Shown here in pieces: positions 1-6,638 of a stretch of 10,890 bases of DNA. A model generated the notes under the pieces. The model was not told where the DNA came from, made no database searches, and was given only the letters and a program-made list of their open reading frames with translations. The position numbers were made by a program, and so were the translations under genes. Each line of letters begins with the position of its first letter. The first letter of the stretch is position 1. The stretch comes from Opitutus sp. GAS368 (lineage in GTDB: Bacteria; Verrucomicrobiota; Verrucomicrobiia; Opitutales; UBA953), in NCBI GenBank assembly GCA_945906115.1, contig CAMDQP010000026.1, forward strand, positions 1 to 10,890. The letters are read 5' to 3'.

Positions 1-2529
1 ATCGTCCGCATCAATCCCGCCGACCCCAACGCCCGCTCCGAACTCGAGCGTCTCTCCGCCAAGTTCCTCCGCGAATCACTCGGCAAAGTGGCGACCTTCT
101 TCGAAAAAAGCCGCGAAGAGGAAGCCGTCGAGTTGATGAACCGCATGGAACGCTTCGGCGCGAATGATCTCGCCGACGAGCCACGCTGGGATGACGCCCT
201 TGCCCGCCGCGTGGCCTGGCTCCGCTCCAAGGCCGCCCATCAAGTCACGGCGCTCGTCGCCGACGCCGCTGAAGCCCGTGCGGGTGGCCACTGGGAAGCC
301 TGCGCCGCCTCGTTGGGTCGCGTCCGCTCGCTCGAACGCGACCACCAGCTCACGCTCGCGGCCGACCTCTCCGCTCAGGTCATCGAACTGGAAGCTTGGG
401 CGGGCGAACTGGCCGCCGTCGCCGAAGCCGAAGCCAGCCAGCGTGCGGCGCTCGAAGGCCTGAACGATGAATGGGCGACCCTCCAGCAGGAAGCCTCCCG
501 CGGCTCCTCTCCCGCCATCCTCATCGTCCGTCTCAGCTCCTGGCTCGAACGCGCGACCCCGCAGGCTGAACGCCTGCCGGAGGGCATCCTGCGCGAAGGC
601 CGCGCGCTTCGCCAGAACACCCGCGCCCGTTTGAACCGACGCTACATGGTGATGACGACCTCTTGGGTCGCCGGCTTGCTGCTCATTATCGCGGGAGTAG
701 TCTACTGGAACATCCTCAAGACGCAGGAAGAAGAATCCCGCGACCGCTTCTCCGAAGCCTCCCGCCTCATCGAACTCTACGATCACCCCGCAGCGCTCGT
801 GGCGCTGGACGAATTCGAACGCGGCGGTATCTCCGCCGCCGACCAAGCCGCCCGCAAAGCGCAGACGGTTCCGCTCCGGCAACGCTTAACCGCGCAGAAC
901 GCCGATGAGCAGCGACTCCGCCTCGAAGCACTGGCCCTCGCCGATCGCCGCAAACAAGGCCTGACCTTGGGCAACCTCGCTGAGACCGAAAGCCGTGCCA
1001 ACAAATACCTTCAAGAGTTTAACCAGTTAGGCGGCACGCTCCAGACCCGGCTCAAGGCCATCCTCCCGGAACCCGAAGGACTGCTTTCCGCCTGCCGACA
1101 GATGTTGGATCGCACCCGCAATGACGTCGCCACCCAGATTGCCGCACTCAACAAGGCGATGGGCGACGACAACGTCACCGATCTCACCAAGGCGGCCGAA
1201 GCCCTCGAACGCCTCCGCCTCCTGCTCAAGACCTTGACTGAGGCCAAGGACAAGGACCTCGACTCCGCCCTCGCCGCCGCCGACCGCGCCGAACTGCGTC
1301 TCTCCGGCGAACGCAAGACGATTGCCGCGCTCAAGAGCCTCGGCAAGGCCGCCGACCTTGCGGGCTATCTCACCGCCCTCGCCGACACCGCCGCGAATAC
1401 CGCCGGCGAAAAATCCGACCTAAGTTCCCGCGCCTCCTTCGTCTACTCCCGTGCGCCCACCCTGCAGGCCCTCCCCCGCTCGGCCCTCGCCCCGCGCGTC
1501 GGCGCGATGTGGGATGCCGCCGCCACGGCTGACCCTGCTGGCATCTTCAATCCGGCAACGCTGACCGACGTCGAACAACGCGGCCTGCGCAATCTCTCCG
1601 ACACCTCCTTGGCTGATTCGCTCCGCCGATATAAGCTCAATCTTTACTCCATCCGCGGAGTCACGGTGGGCCGGACCGTCTACGTAACCGGCGATATTGT
1701 CGAATCGAAGCGAAATATCACCGATGGCGTCGAATTCAGCCAGAAGGCCAAGGAGCTCACCCGCGAAGGCGCCGTCGTCGAGACCACCTGGAGTCGCCGT
1801 GAATTCAATAACGGAGTGCGCGCCGGCGAAGAGATTGCCACCCCGGAAGCGATCGGCGAACTGGATTTCATCCGTCAGGTCAGCCGTTTCCAGGACGCCA
1901 AGTCGGGCAAGCTACTCGAACCGCTCATCCGTACGATGGACCGCGTCCGCCGAAGCGACTCGCGCTACCCCGAGCTACGCGCCTACCAGCTCCAAGAACT
2001 ATATAAGTTTGCGACCACCCGTCCGGACGCCTGGGGCTTGCTCTTCTCTCCGTCCGCCCAGCGCGACGCCGATCAGTTGCGGCGCATCACGCAGAACTCG
2101 CTCCGCCCCTACGATTTTCTCTTCAAGGAGAAGTGGGCCGACCTCCAGCTGGAGCTACGCGCCTTCCTGACTCCTCCGGGTGGAGCTGGCTACACCGAAG
2201 AGGCCCGCTTCTGGCGCGCGACCTTCGCCAACCTGCGTAATCGTAAGCTAATCTTCGCCGGCTGGGTCGGTCGCGAAGGCAAGCCCGAGCTCCGCGAGAC
2301 GATCAAGGGTAGCGCCCTCTACGGCCTCGATAACGAAGGTAAGGCCACGGTGCTCTTCCGTGTCGGCGACGACGGCGAGGTCAAGCGCGTCGCCGAAGCC
2401 GCTCCCCTCACGCCACTGCTACGCTATCCGGGCACGGTCGCCGAAGCCGCGCAGGCCGCTGGTATCCCCAAAGGCCTGATCATCCCCGACGGTGGCTGGG
2501 AAACCCTCCTCCAGGGACGAGATCTCTGA
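1..2529 (+). CDS. Large single-pass membrane protein with charged helices, function unknown (5' end missing)
   Basis: The reading frame is open from the first base, so the protein begins before the window. The GTG at 88 is an internal valine codon, since the frame upstream of it also reads as normal protein. The 842 visible residues show an Ala/Glu/Arg-rich, probably helical region (about 1-210), one strong membrane helix (about 219-238, with the core AGLLLIIAGVVYW), then a long Ala/Leu/Lys/Glu-rich stretch (about 240-480) that looks like coiled coil or TPR-like helices. The C-terminal part (about 520-842) is more globular. The Arg-rich flank before the helix (ARLNRRY) suggests that the N-terminal part is cytoplasmic and the larger C-terminal part periplasmic. 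I recognise no catalytic motif or named family. The gene ends 3 bases before the next one, a GYF_2-like membrane protein, so the two are probably cotranscribed and may act together. The open frame and consistent codon use make the gene secure; its function is unknown. Confidence 0.85.
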   Translation: MVRINPADPNARSELERLSAKFLRESLGKVATFFEKSREEEAVELMNRMERFGANDLADEPRWDDALARRVAWLRSKAAHQVTALVADAAEARAGGHWEACAASLGRVRSLERDHQLTLAADLSAQVIELEAWAGELAAVAEAEASQRAALEGLNDEWATLQQEASRGSSPAILIVRLSSWLERATPQAERLPEGILREGRALRQNTRARLNRRYMVMTTSWVAGLLLIIAGVVYWNILKTQEEESRDRFSEASRLIELYDHPAALVALDEFERGGISAADQAARKAQTVPLRQRLTAQNADEQRLRLEALALADRRKQGLTLGNLAETESRANKYLQEFNQLGGTLQTRLKAILPEPEGLLSACRQMLDRTRNDVATQIAALNKAMGDDNVTDLTKAAEALERLRLLLKTLTEAKDKDLDSALAAADRAELRLSGERKTIAALKSLGKAADLAGYLTALADTAANTAGEKSDLSSRASFVYSRAPTLQALPRSALAPRVGAMWDAAATADPAGIFNPATLTDVEQRGLRNLSDTSLADSLRRYKLNLYSIRGVTVGRTVYVTGDIVESKRNITDGVEFSQKAKELTREGAVVETTWSRREFNNGVRAGEEIATPEAIGELDFIRQVSRFQDAKSGKLLEPLIRTMDRVRRSDSRYPELRAYQLQELYKFATTRPDAWGLLFSPSAQRDADQLRRITQNSLRPYDFLFKEKWADLQLELRAFLTPPGGAGYTEEARFWRATFANLRNRKLIFAGWVGREGKPELRETIKGSALYGLDNEGKATVLFRVGDDGEVKRVAEAAPLTPLLRYPGTVAEAAQAAGIPKGLIIPDGGWETLLQGRDL

Positions 2530-2532
2530 ACG

Positions 2533-3159
2533 ATGCCAAGCCCCACCCCATTTCGTCTCCGCTGGAAAGGCGCCATCACCGGTCCCTTCCCGCTCGTTCG
2601 CGTGAGCGAGATGCTCCGCGCTGGCGAGATCAGCCTGCTCCATAACATCGAGGTCGACGGTTCCTGGATGACGGTGCGCGACTATTTCCGGGCCATCGGC
2701 CTCAGCCGTGTACCCTCGATATCTTCCACGGACGTTTCCGGCGCCGACGCTCCGCCGCCTCCGCCCGGGGCGGAACTGCCGCTCGGTCAAGCGCTCACTC
2801 CGGACGCCGCCCGCAACGCCGCTGGTGAATCGCTTGAACGCACCGTCCGCGAAGGCTACCTCTGGTGCGGCTCGACCTTCCTCCTGCCGCCTCTCTTCGC
2901 ACTGCTCATCTACGTGATCTACATCCTGGATAGCGACCGCCAGATTTCGCGCACGATGCTGCTCATCCTGCTCAGCTTCACGACCACGCCGGCCGCGCTC
3001 CTGCCGATCCTGTTCGTCCGGAAACTCGGTCAGACCCTCGAACAGGAAGGCTTGTCCGACATCCGCCAAACCCAGGGAAATCTCGTAATCATCCTCGGTT
3101 TCCTGAGCCTGGCCCTCTGGATGCTCTGCTTCTTTGTCCTCCTGCCCGTCCGCCTCTAA
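2533..3159 (+). CDS. GYF_2/DUF4339-like domain protein with three membrane helices
   Basis: This is a 208-residue protein. Residues 8-58 resemble the GYF_2 (DUF4339) module: an opening beta strand with WKGAITGPFP, in which the G-P-F triplet is typical, then a helix (VRVSEMLRAGEI) and a closing W-x-x-V-R-D-YF segment. In known proteins such modules sit on membrane proteins and are thought to bind peptides or partner proteins. A Pro-rich linker follows (about 70-85), then three hydrophobic helices at about 112-132, 141-163 and 183-204. The topology would place the GYF-like module in the cytoplasm if the N-terminus is inside. The ATG lies 3 bases after the stop of the large membrane protein, with only a weak purine stretch (GGGACGAG) before it, so translation may depend on the upstream gene. 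The GYF assignment rests on pattern recognition. A specific function cannot be given; assembly or regulation of the upstream membrane protein is one possibility. Confidence 0.8.
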   Translation: MPSPTPFRLRWKGAITGPFPLVRVSEMLRAGEISLLHNIEVDGSWMTVRDYFRAIGLSRVPSISSTDVSGADAPPPPPGAELPLGQALTPDAARNAAGESLERTVREGYLWCGSTFLLPPLFALLIYVIYILDSDRQISRTMLLILLSFTTTPAALLPILFVRKLGQTLEQEGLSDIRQTQGNLVIILGFLSLALWMLCFFVLLPVRL

Positions 3160-3171
3160 GCCTCAATCGGC

Positions 3172-3200
3172 TTGACGAACTAAGGGGGCTTGGCTGGACT
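3172..3200 (+). promoter_or_regulatory. Candidate sigma70-type promoter of the tRNA gene
   Basis: TTGACG at 3172-3177 matches five of six bases of the -35 consensus. After 17 bases comes TGGACT at 3195-3200, which matches the -10 consensus in three of six positions. Transcription would start near 3207, about 11 bases before the mature tRNA, a normal leader length. The -10 box is poor, so the call is tentative, but the element sits in the only intergenic space upstream of the tRNA. Confidence 0.35.
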
Positions 3201-3207
3201 CACCGAA

Positions 3208-3300
3208 CTCGGTTTTCGGTAGTGTAGCTCAGTTGGTTAGAGCGAGGGACTCATAAGCCCTAGGTCGGCAGTTCGATCCTGCCCACTACCACCACCGAGT
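3208..3300 (+). repeat. Inverted 7-bp repeat flanking the tRNA (leader/trailer pairing)
   Basis: ACTCGGT at 3208-3214, just upstream of the tRNA, is the exact reverse complement of ACCGAGT at 3294-3300, just downstream; the second arm includes the last A of the encoded CCA. In the precursor RNA the arms could pair and lengthen the acceptor stem, with small unpaired stretches (TTC and ACC) between them. A competing hairpin inside the leader (ACCGAA at 3202-3207 with TTCGGT at 3215-3220) is also possible. The base identity is certain; a role is inference. Confidence 0.4.
3218..3294 (+). tRNA. tRNA with CAT anticodon, probably elongator tRNA-Met
   Basis: A full cloverleaf can be read. The acceptor stem is GGTAGTG/CACTACC (3218-3224 with 3284-3290) and the D stem is GCTC/GAGC. 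The anticodon loop is CTCATAA with CAT at 3252-3254. The variable loop is AGGTC, the T arm is GGCAG-TTCGATC-CTGCC, the discriminator is A, and CCA is encoded at 3292-3294. The anticodon stem has one mismatch next to the loop (A3249 opposite G3257). It is not the initiator, because the first acceptor pair is a normal G-C and the anticodon stem lacks the three G-C pairs of initiators. CAT also occurs in tRNA-Ile2, whose C34 is changed to lysidine by TilS. The acceptor bases here (A-T and G-C at positions 4 and 5) look more like elongator Met than like the C-rich Ile2 acceptor, so Met is preferred but not certain. Confidence 0.93.
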
Positions 3301-3313
3301 GCACCCTTTCCGC

Positions 3314-3856
3314 TCAGGCCTTCAGAATGGCCGAGACCGGGATATCCAGTCCGTCCTTCCACAGGGCTTCCAGGGCGTAGCTCTTACGGATGTCGTCACG
3401 GAACACGTGGAAAAGAACATCGAAGGCATCCACGACCGTCCAGCCGCTGTTATTCTGGGATTCGGAGCGCGAAGTCACGCCGACGTCGTCCAGCGCATGC
3501 TCGAGGGCGATACGCAGGGCACGCAGATGCGGCTCGGACGTACCAGTAGCAATCACGAGAAAATCGGCGATGGAAGAAATCTGGCCCATCTCGAGGACGC
3601 GGATCTCGACGGCCTTCTTGTCGTCCAAAGCGCGGACGGCAGCAATGAGGTGGGCCGGAATCATCGGCATGACCACCATCGGCTTAGAGGCGGACTTCTC
3701 GCCACGGCTCTTGGCCTTCAAAGCAGGGATAGCAGGGATGACGCGGCGGGCCGGACGGACCGAACGGGCGGCAGGCTTGGCGGACTTGCCGGCAGGGCGA
3801 CCCTTGGCGGCAGGCTTGGCGGAGGTCTTCTTGGTCTTCTTTTTAAGGGCGGACAT
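3314..3856 (-). CDS. rsfS: Ribosomal silencing factor RsfS with a basic N-terminal tail
   Basis: RsfS binds ribosomal protein uL14 on the large subunit and blocks joining of the subunits, lowering translation under nutrient limitation. The conserved domain covers about residues 66-170 of 180: the opening RALDDKKAVEIRVLEM, the core ISSIADFLVIATGTSEPHLRAL, and the closing GWTVVDAFDVLFHVF followed by R-x-x-Y-x-L-E-x-LW. All of these are hallmarks of the family. Most RsfS proteins have 105-130 residues. Here about 60 extra N-terminal residues are rich in Lys, Ala, Pro and Arg and probably disordered. The start is taken at 3856 because it lies 2 bases after the nadD stop codon. Internal ATGs at residues 60 and 64 would give the short standard form. 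nadD followed by rsfS is a very common pairing. The gene ends 19 bases from the convergent tRNA, with no terminator visible. Confidence 0.95.
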   Translation of the reverse strand: MSALKKKTKKTSAKPAAKGRPAGKSAKPAARSVRPARRVIPAIPALKAKSRGEKSASKPMVVMPMIPAHLIAAVRALDDKKAVEIRVLEMGQISSIADFLVIATGTSEPHLRALRIALEHALDDVGVTSRSESQNNSGWTVVDAFDVLFHVFRDDIRKSYALEALWKDGLDIPVSAILKA

Positions 3857-3858
3857 GG

Positions 3859-4449
3859 TCAGGCTTGGTAAAGGGAGCGCTCATCGATGTGGCGGGCGAC
3901 CCCTAGGGGCAAGCCGTTTCGGGGCGAATCACCGCGGCGGAGGGCCTCGCGCAGAGCGGTGGAGGACACTTGTACCGCCGGCGCCTGCAACACTGTCTTG
4001 CGGATGAACGATGCGATGGCCGGAGGGGGCACGGTCGAGATACCATCACGTGACAGCACGGCAAATTCTACCAGACTACACAGCTCGGCGACATCCTTCC
4101 ACCGGTCTAGCCTGGCCAGCTGATCAGCCCCAATAATCCAGACCCGCAAGGCCTCAGGAAATTCCTTGGCCAATTCACGGGCACTCACAATCGACCAACT
4201 CGTGCCGGCACGACGAATCTCACGCTCATCCACCACGGCCCACGGACAATCCGCGAAGGCCAGGCGGCACATCGTGGCTCGGTCAGCGGACGAGGCCACC
4301 GGCACGCCTGAACGCATCGGCGCCTGTCCCGCCGGAATGATGCGGACCTCGTCCAAACCGAGCTGCTTATGCGCGGCCACGGCCGCCGCCACATGACCCG
4401 TATGCGGAGGATCGAAAGTCCCACCCAGGATGCCGATTGCAGCTGGCAT
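3859..4449 (-). CDS. nadD: Nicotinate-nucleotide adenylyltransferase NadD
   Basis: NadD joins ATP and nicotinate mononucleotide to make deamido-NAD, the step before the final amidation in NAD synthesis, in the cytoplasm. The 196-residue protein is of normal length. The nucleotidyltransferase signature GGTFDPPHTGH is at residues 9-19, GADQL at 108-112, and the second ATP-binding motif VSSTALREAL at 161-170, matching the family's (I/V)SST-x-(I/L)R. The loop that usually reads PPHK is APMR here (43-46), a mild change. The start at 4449 is preferred because the signature then follows within nine residues and a GGAG lies 11 bases upstream. A longer frame starting at 4488 would add 13 atypical residues and use up half of the space to the divergent lpxI. 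rsfS follows after 2 bases, so the two form an operon. Confidence 0.96.
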   Translation of the reverse strand: MPAAIGILGGTFDPPHTGHVAAAVAAHKQLGLDEVRIIPAGQAPMRSGVPVASSADRATMCRLAFADCPWAVVDEREIRRAGTSWSIVSARELAKEFPEALRVWIIGADQLARLDRWKDVAELCSLVEFAVLSRDGISTVPPPAIASFIRKTVLQAPAVQVSSTALREALRRGDSPRNGLPLGVARHIDERSLYQA

Positions 4450-4531
4450 GACGCATTTCACTCCGACCGGCCGCCGGTGGCAACCCAAAGTAGGCTTGAG
4501 CCCAAGCCCTTACGCCGAAACACTGCCCCCC
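4450..4531. promoter_or_regulatory. Divergent nadD/lpxI intergenic region with two inverted repeats
   Basis: These 82 bases must hold the promoters of both nadD-rsfS (leftward) and lpxI (rightward). Two inverted repeats are visible: ACCGGC-C-GCCGGT at 4466-4478 (6-bp arms, 1-base spacer) and GGCTTG-AGCC-CAAGCC at 4493-4508 (6-bp arms, 4-base spacer). A rightward TTGAGC at 4496-4501 could be a -35 box, but its partner 17 bases on (AACACT) is weak. No strong promoter can be named. The repeats may be operators or hairpins, or chance in GC-rich DNA. Confidence 0.4.
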
Positions 4532-5386
4532 ATGGCGTCAGCCTCGCGATTCCTCCCCCCAGGCTTCGACCCCACGCAGACCGTGGCGGTTATCGCCGGC
4601 AAAGGCCGCTACCCCGCCCTCCTCGTCGAATGTGCCCTCGCCCGCGGCGCCAAGGTAAAGTTGATCTCGTTTGAAGAAGAGACCGACCCGGCCCTCATCG
4701 CCACCTTCGCCCCCGCCGACCGTCGCGCCATCCCCGTCGGCAAGCTCGGGCAGATGCTCGACGCCCTGAAAGAACTGGGCGCGGCCGGCGCCGTGATGGC
4801 CGGCCAGGTCACCCCGCGCAAACTGTTTACGGGTATGGTCCCCGACCTGAAGCTCATCGCACTGATGGCTTCCCTCAAGGAGCGCAACGCTGAGACGATC
4901 TTCGGCGCCATCTCCGTCGAGATCGAGCAAGTCGGCGTCCGTATGCTCGATGCGCGCATCTTTCTCGAGGACCACCTCGCCACGCCCGGCTGCATGACCG
5001 GCTGGGCCTGCGGCATCGGCGACGACCAGCTTGAATTCGGCACGCGCATGGCCCGCGAGATGGCCCGGCTCGACGTCGGTCAGTCCGTCGTCACGGCCAA
5101 GGGCACGGTGATCGCCGTCGAAGCCTTCGAAGGCACCGACAATATGCTCCGCCGCTGCACGCAAACCGGCGGCAAAGAGATGCTGCTCACCAAGACCGCT
5201 AAACACGCCCAGGACTGGCGCTTCGATGTGCCCTGCTTTGGAGTTAAGACGCTCGAGAGTATGGCCGAAGGCAGCGTGACGAAAGCCGCACTCGAAGCGG
5301 ATGCGGTCATCCTCATCGACAAACCGGCCGTCATCGCCCGCGCCAAGCAGCTCGGCATCGACCTCTTTGGCTTTAGCCCCGCCTGA
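4532..5386 (+). CDS. lpxI: UDP-2,3-diacylglucosamine pyrophosphatase LpxI
   Basis: LpxI cleaves UDP-2,3-diacylglucosamine to lipid X (2,3-diacylglucosamine 1-phosphate) and UMP, the fourth step of lipid A synthesis, in the cytoplasm. It replaces LpxH in bacteria that lack that enzyme. The 284-residue protein matches the family in length and domain order. The N-terminal domain has VAVIAGKGRYPALL (18-31) and AGQVTPRKLF (90-99). The C-terminal DUF1009 domain has GQSVVTAKGTVIAVEAFEGT (183-202), D-N-M-L-R-R (203-208) and Q-D-W-R-F-D-V-P-C-F-G (227-237). The conserved aspartates of this last stretch are the likely catalytic region. The start at 4532 places the glycine motif close to the N-terminus; the frame extends upstream to an ATG at 4430, but that would overlap nadD and add an unconserved leader. 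No Shine-Dalgarno is visible; a C-rich run precedes the ATG. It implies an outer membrane with lipopolysaccharide. Confidence 0.95.
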   Translation: MASASRFLPPGFDPTQTVAVIAGKGRYPALLVECALARGAKVKLISFEEETDPALIATFAPADRRAIPVGKLGQMLDALKELGAAGAVMAGQVTPRKLFTGMVPDLKLIALMASLKERNAETIFGAISVEIEQVGVRMLDARIFLEDHLATPGCMTGWACGIGDDQLEFGTRMAREMARLDVGQSVVTAKGTVIAVEAFEGTDNMLRRCTQTGGKEMLLTKTAKHAQDWRFDVPCFGVKTLESMAEGSVTKAALEADAVILIDKPAVIARAKQLGIDLFGFSPA

Positions 5387-5390
5387 GCTG

Positions 5391-6305
5391 ATGATGCATC
5401 GCCGCCACTTCCTAGGTACGAGTCTGCTGGCCGGCCTTGCGACGCAGGCCTTTGGCGCCACGAAAGAAGAAGACTCCTTCGACTTCGCCTTCTTAACGGA
5501 CATCCACGTCCAACCCGAGCTCGGTGCCCCCGAAGGCTTCCGTCAATGCCTACGGGCCGTCAACACCCTCGCCACGCCAGCCGACTTCGTGCTCACCGGC
5601 GGCGACCTGATTTTCGACGCACTCGACGTGGGCATGGACCGCATCCGCGAGCAGTGGAAGGTGTTCGACGAATGCAGCAAGGAACTCGCCCTGCCCGTCC
5701 ACCATACGATTGGTAACCATGACGTCGTGGGCTGGTCAGCGAAGTCGCTCGTGAAGCCGACCAATCAGGATTACGGCAAGAAACTCTTTGCCGAACGCTT
5801 CGGCCTCGCGCGCACCTACCGTAGTTTCGACCACAAGGGCTGGCACTTCATTATTTTGGATTCAATCGGCCAGAATAAGGAGACGCTCGATTACGAAGGC
5901 TGGATCGATGACGCACAACTCGACTGGTTAAAGAAAGACCTCGCCGCCACTGGGCGCACGAAGCCCATCGTGATGGTCACGCACATTCCATTCTACTCCA
6001 CTTGGCATCAGGTGGTGGGGGGACCGGACCTTCACCTCGACGGCAAAGCCATCGTCCGTAACCTGCATACCTTCCGGAAACTGTTCGACGCCTATAACAT
6101 CCAACTCGTTCTCAGCGGCCACGGCCACGTCGTCGAGCGCATCGAGATCGGCAAGGTCACCTACCTGCAAGGCGGCGCCGTCTGCGGCATGTGGTGGAAA
6201 GGTCCCGTCTTCGGCAAACCCGAGGGCTTCGGCACGGTCACCTGCCGACGCGACGGGACGTGGTCATGGAAGTACCGCGACTACGGTTGGAAAGCCCGCA
6301 AGTAA
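5391..6305 (+). CDS. Exported calcineurin-like metallophosphoesterase with Tat-type signal
   Basis: The 304-residue protein begins with a twin-arginine-like signal peptide: RRHFLG at residues 4-9, a hydrophobic stretch, and a likely cleavage site after AFGA near residue 23. It is therefore probably exported folded to the periplasm. All five metallophosphoesterase blocks are present: DIH (37-39), GGD (70-72), GNHD (108-111), H198 in VTHIP, and GHGH (243-246), which together bind two metal ions. The substrate cannot be read from the sequence; relatives hydrolyse phosphomonoesters, cyclic nucleotides or nucleotides. The gene begins 4 bases after lpxI and is probably cotranscribed. The start is at 5391 or at the adjacent ATG at 5394; a longer frame from 5301 would overlap lpxI and bury the signal peptide. 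LpxH and LpxG are also metallophosphoesterases, but the export signal argues against this protein doing their cytoplasmic reaction. Confidence 0.92.
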   Translation: MMHRRHFLGTSLLAGLATQAFGATKEEDSFDFAFLTDIHVQPELGAPEGFRQCLRAVNTLATPADFVLTGGDLIFDALDVGMDRIREQWKVFDECSKELALPVHHTIGNHDVVGWSAKSLVKPTNQDYGKKLFAERFGLARTYRSFDHKGWHFIILDSIGQNKETLDYEGWIDDAQLDWLKKDLAATGRTKPIVMVTHIPFYSTWHQVVGGPDLHLDGKAIVRNLHTFRKLFDAYNIQLVLSGHGHVVERIEIGKVTYLQGGAVCGMWWKGPVFGKPEGFGTVTCRRDGTWSWKYRDYGWKARK

Positions 6306-6310
6306 GCCGC

Positions 6311-6571
6311 TTAGCCTTCGAAGAAATCCCACGCGACGGCGCTCTCGCCCAGCACCCACGCGGCCGCCAAAGCCAGCACGAGTAGAATCCATTTGCGATG
6401 GCGGGCCCAGATTTCCGGCGTCTCGGCCGCATGATCCAATCCGCGCCGCGCGCTCAGGAGCAACTTCAGGCGGGCATGCCAGGCCAGCTTAGTTTCGTGC
6501 GAAAGGTCCCGATGCGTATACGCGTTGACCCGGTAATCAGGCTTACGGAACAGCTTGGCGATGAGACTCAA
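6311..6571 (-). CDS. Small protein with C-terminal membrane helix, function unknown
   Basis: This is an 86-residue protein when read from the TTG at 6571, which is preceded at 5 bases by AGGAG, the best Shine-Dalgarno in the window. The N-terminus then reads MSLIAKLFRKP. In-frame GTG codons at 6574 and 6589 are less well placed. The first 60 residues are basic and His-rich, probably helical and cytoplasmic. Residues 61-80 form a single membrane helix after RHRK, which would leave only a short acidic tail (DFFEG) outside, as in tail-anchored proteins. I recognise no family. It converges on the phosphoesterase gene with 5 bases between the stop codons and diverges from panB. The strong ribosome-binding site, sensible topology and tight fit between neighbours support a real gene, but its small size leaves doubt. 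Confidence 0.65.
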   Translation of the reverse strand: MSLIAKLFRKPDYRVNAYTHRDLSHETKLAWHARLKLLLSARRGLDHAAETPEIWARHRKWILLVLALAAAWVLGESAVAWDFFEG

Positions 6572-6576
6572 CACAT

Positions 6577-6581
6577 CTCCT
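6577..6581 (-). promoter_or_regulatory. Ribosome binding site AGGAG that decides a TTG start
   Basis: On the minus strand AGGAG is followed by 5 bases and then TTG at 6571. This spacing is right for the TTG, too short for the GTG at 6574, and the site lies downstream of the GTG at 6589, so it selects the TTG. Confidence 0.55.
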
Positions 6582-6638
6582 GCATACACCCTTTACCCAC
6601 GCTTTACAAGCGGTGCGTCTCTGGGTAAGTCCAAAGGC

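Noticed and set aside
88..90. GTG as start of the first gene
   Set aside because: The same frame is open and protein-like back to position 1, so this is an internal valine codon.
2419..3069. A 216-codon minus-strand frame opposite the GYF-like gene
   Set aside because: It crosses the junction of two + strand genes and shows no domain; the + strand reading has membrane helices and a GYF-like fold.
3299..3871. A 190-codon + strand frame opposite rsfS
   Set aside because: The minus strand clearly encodes RsfS; the + frame is a His/Asp/Gly-rich shadow.
4538..5503. A 321-codon minus-strand frame opposite lpxI
   Set aside because: LpxI motifs on the + strand are unambiguous; the antisense frame is Gly/His/Asp-rich low-complexity sequence and runs across two + strand genes.
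6603..6631. A panB promoter giving a leaderless mRNA (TTTACA with TAAGTC 17 bases on)
   Set aside because: The -10 box matches only two of six consensus bases, so it is not strong enough to annotate.
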